Below, piece after piece: positions 59,449-64,000 of a stretch of DNA of 64,000 bases. The translations under genes were made by a program, and so were the position numbers. The DNA comes from Kitasatospora aureofaciens (lineage in GTDB: Bacteria > Actinomycetota > Actinomycetes > Streptomycetales > Streptomycetaceae), in the NCBI RefSeq assembly GCF_001188955.3, contig NZ_JPRF03000029.1, forward strand, positions 44,794-108,793, given 5' to 3'. Every line of letters begins with the position of its first letter. The first letter of the stretch is position 1. The notes below the pieces were generated by a model. The model searched no databases. It was given only the letters and a program-made list of their open reading frames with translations, and was not told the origin of the DNA.

Positions 59449-60639
59449 GTGAGCCGAACGAAGGAACACAACCGCCCGCTGCCGGCCGGCCCGCGGCCGA
59501 CCGGGCCCAGGGCGGCACAGGGCCGGCTGCTCGCGCCGGGCGCGGTCGCGGTCGTGACGGCGCTCGCGCTGGCGCTGGCCGGGTGCAACAGCTCCACCTC
59601 TTCCTCCTCCGCGGCCGCCTCACCGACGGCCGGCTCCCCGTCCGGCACCACCAAGCAGGCCTCCTCCGCCCCCGGCACCCAGCCGGGCAGCGCCAACCAG
59701 TTGCAGGACGCGTACCAGAAGGTGATCGGCGACGTGCTGCCCTCGGTGGTCCAGATCACCACCGGCGACAGCCTCGGCTCCGGGATCGTCTACGACGACA
59801 AGGGCGACATCGTCACCAACGCCCACGTGGTCGGCTCCGCGACCACCTTCACCGTCACCCTGGCCAACACCACCAAGTCGCTGGATGCCACCCTGGTCGC
59901 CAGCTACCCCGACTCCGACCTCGCGGTGATCAAGCTCGGCAGCCCGCCGAGCGGCCTCAGGCCGGCCACCTTCGGCGACTCCGGCAAGGTCCAGCTCGGG
60001 CAGATCACCCTCGCCATGGGCAGCCCGCTCGGACTCTCCGGCAGCGTCACCCAGGGGATCGTCTCGGCCACCGGGCGGACCGTCTCCGAGCCCCGCAACG
60101 CCGGCTCGCCGGGCGCCACCATCGGCAACATGGTGCAGACCTCGGCCGCGATCAACCCGGGCAACAGCGGCGGCGCACTGGTCAACCTGGACAGCCAGGT
60201 GATCGGCATCAACACCCTCGCCGCGACCGAGCCGCAGACCAACGGCGCGGCCGCCCCCGGCATCGGCTTCGCCATCCCGGCGTCCACCATCACCAACATC
60301 GCCGACCAGCTGATCAAGCAGGGCAAGGTCACCAACTCCGGCCGGGCCGCACTCGGCATCACCGCCCGGACCAGCTTCGACCAGCAGTTCCAGCCGGCCG
60401 GCGCGGTCATCGTGGCGGTCAGCCAGGGCGGACCGGCCGCCTCGGCGGGGCTCCAGCCCGGCGACGTCATCACCAAGATCGGCGACACCCCGGTCGACTC
60501 GCTGAACGCGCTCACCACCGCGCTCGCCTCGCTCACCCCGGGCAGCAAGGTGACCGTCACCTACACCCGGGACGGCAACAGCAGGACCGCCGACGTCACG
60601 CTCGGCACGCTGGAGAGCAGTTCCCAGGGCACGCCCTGA
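59449..60639 (+). CDS. HtrA/DegP-like trypsin-fold serine protease, lipoprotein, with PDZ domain
   Basis: 396 residues. A lipobox (LALAGC, Cys46) and a long Ser/Thr/Pro linker lead to a trypsin-like domain with His126 (TNAHVV), Asp157 (DSDLAVI) and Ser240 (NPGNSGGAL), all present. One PDZ domain follows (about 300-390, AGLQPGDVITKIGDTPVDSL). It acts outside the membrane in protein quality control or signalling. The GTG start at 59449 has GGAGG upstream. It is convergent with the kinase gene across a strong hairpin. Confidence 0.9.
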   Translation: MSRTKEHNRPLPAGPRPTGPRAAQGRLLAPGAVAVVTALALALAGCNSSTSSSSAAASPTAGSPSGTTKQASSAPGTQPGSANQLQDAYQKVIGDVLPSVVQITTGDSLGSGIVYDDKGDIVTNAHVVGSATTFTVTLANTTKSLDATLVASYPDSDLAVIKLGSPPSGLRPATFGDSGKVQLGQITLAMGSPLGLSGSVTQGIVSATGRTVSEPRNAGSPGATIGNMVQTSAAINPGNSGGALVNLDSQVIGINTLAATEPQTNGAAAPGIGFAIPASTITNIADQLIKQGKVTNSGRAALGITARTSFDQQFQPAGAVIVAVSQGGPAASAGLQPGDVITKIGDTPVDSLNALTTALASLTPGSKVTVTYTRDGNSRTADVTLGTLESSSQGTP

Positions 60640-60725
60640 GCCCTTCGACGGCGTTTCCGACCCCGGTACGCAGACCGGCCCGCCCACCGCGCAAGGGTCC
60701 CGCGGGCCGTCCGGCGCACCGGACC

Positions 60726-60768
60726 GGCGCCGGGACCCCGTCCGCTGCCTCGACGGGGTCCCGGCGCC
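60726..60768. terminator. Bidirectional terminator
   Basis: 17-bp perfect arms (GGCGCCGGGACCCCGTC and complement) with a 9-nt loop between the convergent protease and kinase genes. Confidence 0.8.
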
Positions 60769-60788
60769 CTTCGCCGGGCTGACAGGTC

Positions 60789-62009
60789 CTAGCGGCGGGT
60801 GGTGCGGGTGCGCCAGGGCAGCTCGACGGTGACGGTGGTCGGGCCGCCCTCCGGGCTGTTCACCAGGAACACCCCGTCCACCGCCCGGATCCGCTCGGCC
60901 AGCCCGCCCAGGCCGCTGCCCGGGTAGGGGGCGGCCCCGCCCTTGCCGTCGTCGTGGACCAGCACCATCAGCTGGTTGTCGGAGCGCCAGACGTCGACCG
61001 AGGCGGTCCGGGCGCCCGCGTGCTTGGAGACGTTGGTCAGCAGTTCGCTGACGGTGAAGTAGGCGATGCCCTCGACCGCCGAGTCCGGGCGCTCGGGCTC
61101 GCCGTCCGGTCCGGCCAGGTCGACGTTCACCTTCACCCCGCCGGGGACGGTGCAGCGGGCCGCGACCGCGGACAGCGCCGCGTCCAGGCCGCGGTCGGTG
61201 AGCACCGCCGGGTGGATGCCGCGGGCCAGGTCACGCAGTTCCTGCAGGGCGAGCTTCACCTCGCCGTGCGCGTTGTCGACCATCCGGGTGGCGACCGCCA
61301 CGTCCTCCTGGGTCTCCACCTCGCGCAGCCGCTCCTTGGCCATGCCCAGGTCCATCGCCAGCGCGACCAGGCGGGCCTGGGCGCCGTCGTGCAGGTCGCG
61401 CTCGATCCGGCGCAGGTCGGCGGCGGCGGTGTCGACCACGGTGCCGCGGTCGTCCTCCAGCTCGCGCACCCGCTCGGCCAGCGCGCCGGGGAAGAGCAGT
61501 GACTCGATCAGGATCCGGTCGACCGCCGCCATCGTGCGCACCACCACGGGCAGCACCGGCCACAGCACGATCACCGAGACCAGGGACAGGGCGAAGCTCA
61601 GGATGCCCCAGGGCAGCATCAGCACGTTGTAGAGCGCCGAGCGCCAGTTCAGCAGGTCGGTGAGGTGGGCGATGGTGTAGGCGACCATGCCCGGGCGGCG
61701 CGGCCTCACCGGCTCCGGCTCGTCGATCCGGGAGCCGTAGACGGAGCGGGCCCGGTTGCGGCCCTGCGCGCCCAGGGCGCGGGAGCCGGCCAGGCCGGCG
61801 GCCAGCACCGGCAGGCCGATCACCGTGACCGACAGGCCCAGGCCGACGGAGAGCGCGGTGACCGAGAGCACGAAGCCGGCGATGCCCAGCGGGAGGTTGA
61901 GCATCAGGTGGCCGACCTGGCGCCACATCCGCGCGCCGTACAGCGGCGGGCGTTCCATCCGGGCGTCCTGCTCCCTGATGGCGTCCACGGCGCGGTTCAG
62001 CGACTTCAT
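60789..62009 (-). CDS. Sensor histidine kinase, NarL/HisKA_3 type
   Basis: 406 residues from ATG 62009 (MKSLNRAVDAIREQD), with GAGGGGA upstream. Two pairs of helices (about 35-75 and 125-160) form a membrane sensor of the type often labelled as a Streptomyces sensor domain; the phosphorylated His207 is in RIERDLHDGAQARLVALAMD. The ATPase domain shows FTVSELLTNVSKHAGA and SGLGGLAERIRAV. The signal is unknown. No response-regulator gene is adjacent on either side, which is uncommon for this class. Confidence 0.88.
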   Translation of the reverse strand: MKSLNRAVDAIREQDARMERPPLYGARMWRQVGHLMLNLPLGIAGFVLSVTALSVGLGLSVTVIGLPVLAAGLAGSRALGAQGRNRARSVYGSRIDEPEPVRPRRPGMVAYTIAHLTDLLNWRSALYNVLMLPWGILSFALSLVSVIVLWPVLPVVVRTMAAVDRILIESLLFPGALAERVRELEDDRGTVVDTAAADLRRIERDLHDGAQARLVALAMDLGMAKERLREVETQEDVAVATRMVDNAHGEVKLALQELRDLARGIHPAVLTDRGLDAALSAVAARCTVPGGVKVNVDLAGPDGEPERPDSAVEGIAYFTVSELLTNVSKHAGARTASVDVWRSDNQLMVLVHDDGKGGAAPYPGSGLGGLAERIRAVDGVFLVNSPEGGPTTVTVELPWRTRTTRR

Positions 62010-62293
62010 CGGATCATCCGTCCCCTCGTTCGAGCTGGCGGACCCAGCATCCCGAATCGCGGGCGGGGTGTGCCATGGGGGTGATACATCTTCCCGGCCG
62101 GGGGTTATCCCCACCCCGACCGGTCCCCGGGCGTTCATCCGGACGTCCACGGGACGTCTTGCGGAGCGGGCAGGTTTCGGGGGGAGTGGAGCCGTCCCCT
62201 TAGACTCACGCATTGGCCACGGTTAAGACCGTGTGAGTAAAAGTCGTAGAACTGTCTTGAGGGCGGATTCGCGGCCGAGGTGGAGGCGAAGGC

Positions 62294-62710
62294 ATGGAGT
62301 GGCAGCAGACGGCTGCCGTCGCGGCCGACCCAGCGGTCGGCAGCGGCTACTTCGACGCGTACGCCGCGATGGGCCTGCTGGCCGTCATCGGGGTGCTCTT
62401 CGTCGCCGTGGCGTTCACCGCCAACCGCCTGCTGCGGCCGGTGGTGTACTCACCCGAGAAGCTCCTCGCCTACGAGTGCGGGGTGGACCCGGTGGGCGAG
62501 GACTGGGCGCACACCCAGATCCGCTACTACGTGTACGCCTTCCTGTACGTGATCTTCGCGGTCGACGCGATCTACCTGTTCCCGTGGGCGACCGTCTTCG
62601 CCGCCGCCGGGTACGGCGCCGGAACGCTGGTCGAGATGTTCCTCTTCATCGGCTTCCTCGCGGTCGGACTGCTCTACGCCTGGAAGAAGGGCGTTCTGGA
62701 ATGGACGTGA
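62294..62710 (+). CDS. nuoA: NADH-quinone oxidoreductase subunit A
   Basis: 138 residues, three membrane helices. LLAYECGVDPVGEDWAHTQI is the diagnostic loop of this complex I membrane subunit. It is the first gene of the nuo operon, and nuoB overlaps its last 10 bp. A 284-bp gap separates it from the divergent kinase gene; an imperfect CACGG/CCGTG repeat near 62218 is the only feature seen there, and no Rex operator was found. Confidence 0.93.
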   Translation: MEWQQTAAVAADPAVGSGYFDAYAAMGLLAVIGVLFVAVAFTANRLLRPVVYSPEKLLAYECGVDPVGEDWAHTQIRYYVYAFLYVIFAVDAIYLFPWATVFAAAGYGAGTLVEMFLFIGFLAVGLLYAWKKGVLEWT

Positions 62711-63369
62711 CGCACACCCACTCGCACGGCGCCCAGGGCGGTCCCGTCCCGCTCGGGCTGCCCGACCCCGCCCGCCCCGGCGCCGTAGAGCGCCGCGGCC
62801 TCGGCCCGCTGGCCCGGCTCGCGCCCGACCCGGTCAAGGTCGTGCTCAACTGGGGCCGCCGCTACAGCCTCTGGTGCTTCAACTTCGGCCTGGCCTGCTG
62901 CGCGATCGAGTTCATCGCCGCGTCCATGGCCAAGCACGACTTCATCCGGATGGGCGTCATCCCGTTCGCGCCCGGCCCCCGTCAGGCGGACCTGATGATC
63001 GTCTCCGGGACGGTCACCGACAAGATGGCGCCCGCCGTCAAGCGCCTCTACGAGCAGATGCCCGAGCCGAAGTACGTCATCTCCTTCGGCGCCTGCTCGA
63101 ACTCCGGCGGCCCGTACTGGGACTCGTACTCCGTCACCAAGGGCGTGGACCAGATCATCCCGGTCGACGTCTACGTGCCCGGCTGCCCGCCCCGGCCGGA
63201 GGCGCTGCTCCAGGGCATCCTCAAGCTGCAGGAGAAGATCGCCGCCGAGTCCCTGCCCGGCCGGTACGCCGCGCCCGCAGCGGCGCTGCGCCGTCCGCTG
63301 GTGCCGGGGCCCCCGGCCGGCCCGTCGGCCGGTGCTCCGGCCGGTTCGTCCGAGGGAGGGGTCTCGTGA
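62701..63369 (+). CDS. nuoB: NADH-quinone oxidoreductase subunit B
   Basis: 222 residues. It carries the N2 iron-sulfur cluster next to the quinone site: LACCAIEF (Cys66, Cys67), FGACSNSGGPY (Cys132) and VPGCPPRPEALL (Cys162). The N-terminal 40 residues include a His-containing leader (THTHSHGAQGG), and the C-terminal 40 are Pro/Ala-rich extensions. ATG 62701 lies within the end of nuoA; its stop overlaps nuoC (GTGA). Confidence 0.93.
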   Translation: MDVTHTHSHGAQGGPVPLGLPDPARPGAVERRGLGPLARLAPDPVKVVLNWGRRYSLWCFNFGLACCAIEFIAASMAKHDFIRMGVIPFAPGPRQADLMIVSGTVTDKMAPAVKRLYEQMPEPKYVISFGACSNSGGPYWDSYSVTKGVDQIIPVDVYVPGCPPRPEALLQGILKLQEKIAAESLPGRYAAPAAALRRPLVPGPPAGPSAGAPAGSSEGGVS

Positions 63370-64000
63370 CCACGCCCGAGCAGTACGCGGCGTCGGTCGG
63401 GGAGTGGGCGACCGGCGCCGAGGCGTACGGGCTGATCACCGTCGACGTGCCGGCCGAGCGCTGGATCGAGGCGCTCACCAGCGCCCGGGACGTGCTGGGC
63501 CTGGGCTTCTTCGACTGGCTGAGCGCCGTCGACGAGCTCGCCGAGGGCTTCTCCGTGGTCGCGCACCTGGCCGCCGCCGAGGCGCCGGGGGTGCGCCACC
63601 TCGCGCTGCGCACCCGGGTGCCGCGCGACGGGGCCGCGCTGCCCAGCGCCGTCGCGGTGTACGCGGGGGCCGCCTGGCACGAGCGCGAGACGCACGAGAT
63701 GTTCGGCATCGACTTCCCCGGGCACCCGTACCTGGCCACCCTGCTGCTGCCGGACGGCTTCGAGGGGCACCCGCTGCGCAAGGAGTTCGTGCTCGCGGCG
63801 CGGGTGGCCAAGGACTGGCCGGGCGCCAAGGAGCCGGGCGAGCCGGACCACGGCGGCGGGCCGGCCCGCCGCAAGATGCAGCCGGCCGGTGTGCCGGACC
63901 CGAACGAGTGGGGGCCGCTCAAGGGCACCCTGCCGCCGGTCGCCGAGCGGCCCGCGCGCGGTGCGCGGGCGGCGGGCGCGACACCGAGGCGCTGTCCGGG
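63366..64000 (+). CDS. nuoC: NADH-quinone oxidoreductase subunit C, 3' end outside window
   Basis: The GTG at 63366 overlaps the nuoB stop; the frame stays open to the last base, giving at least 211 residues. FFDWLSAVDELAEGFSVVAH begins the 30-kDa-subunit domain, and WHERETHEMFGIDFPGHPYL with LPDGFEGHPLRKEF are its signature. It forms part of the peripheral arm of complex I. The visible end (about 160-211) is a Pro/Arg-rich extension. Confidence 0.92.
   Translation, partial: MTTPEQYAASVGEWATGAEAYGLITVDVPAERWIEALTSARDVLGLGFFDWLSAVDELAEGFSVVAHLAAAEAPGVRHLALRTRVPRDGAALPSAVAVYAGAAWHERETHEMFGIDFPGHPYLATLLLPDGFEGHPLRKEFVLAARVAKDWPGAKEPGEPDHGGGPARRKMQPAGVPDPNEWGPLKGTLPPVAERPARGARAAGATPRRCP

Noticed and set aside
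62214..62293. Rex operator before nuoA
   Set aside because: The nuo operon is a Rex target in Streptomyces, but the best word here (TGTGAGTAAAAGTCGT) fits only one half of the site.

Overview
This is chromosomal DNA from a GC-rich, mycelial, sporulating actinobacterium of the family Streptomycetaceae, either Streptomyces or more probably a relative such as Kitasatospora. The evidence is the very high GC content, frequent GTG starts and Streptomyces-type markers: the sigma factor BldN with its anti-sigma factor, chaplins, rodlins, an AfsA-type butyrolactone synthase with receptor-like TetR proteins, AfsK, and the futalosine menaquinone pathway. The blocks resemble Streptomyces coelicolor neighbourhoods (recalled, not searched) that lie far apart there, so the gene order is rearranged relative to that species. 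No tRNA, rRNA, CRISPR array, prophage or insertion sequence was seen. Both ends of the window cut a gene (an SDR protein on the left, nuoC on the right).

Left third (1-18.3 kb). An SDR gene and an acyltransferase gene face rsbN and bldN. Then come a HAD phosphatase, a 123-bp tandem repeat, a glutaredoxin-like protein, an exonuclease, and rex-hemA-hemC-hemD-hemB behind a Rex operator. Next is a developmental surface-protein island: two rodlins, three chaplins, a chaplin remnant and three uncharacterised small secreted proteins. Promoter-like sequences resembling the sigma-BldN consensus precede rsbN, a rodlin, a chaplin and one of the unknown secreted proteins. The regulator and its probable structural targets therefore sit within about 16 kb.

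Middle (18.4-37.2 kb). A secreted SGNH esterase with a ricin-like domain, a DUF4291 protein, a PIG-V-like membrane glycosyltransferase, a MarR regulator and a DHA2 efflux pump are followed by hemL, a phosphatase and the cytochrome c maturation operon resA-ccdA-resB-ccsB. A Rex-like site overlaps the resA start. Then comes a gamma-butyrolactone locus: an AfsA homologue and two TetR genes with operator-like inverted repeats, next to the acetyl-CoA carboxylase genes accE and accB.

Right (37.7-64 kb). Menaquinone genes mqnL-mqnP and mqnM/mqnE are separated by about 8 kb. That stretch holds gcvH, a hydrolase, a flavin monooxygenase/tandem-HTH TetR/VOC module, a large LAXTG surface protein, a MOSC protein and a cyclase-family protein. 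After mqnE come an L,D-transpeptidase, a stand-alone KAS III, a second copy of the 122/123-bp repeat in opposite orientation, a TetR gene divergent from afsK, galE, an HtrA-like lipoprotein protease, a histidine kinase with no adjacent response regulator, and the start of the nuo operon (nuoA-nuoB-nuoC).

Two themes recur. One is respiration: haem synthesis, cytochrome c assembly, menaquinone and complex I, with Rex as redox sensor. The other is development and signalling: BldN/RsbN, chaplins and rodlins, the butyrolactone system and AfsK.
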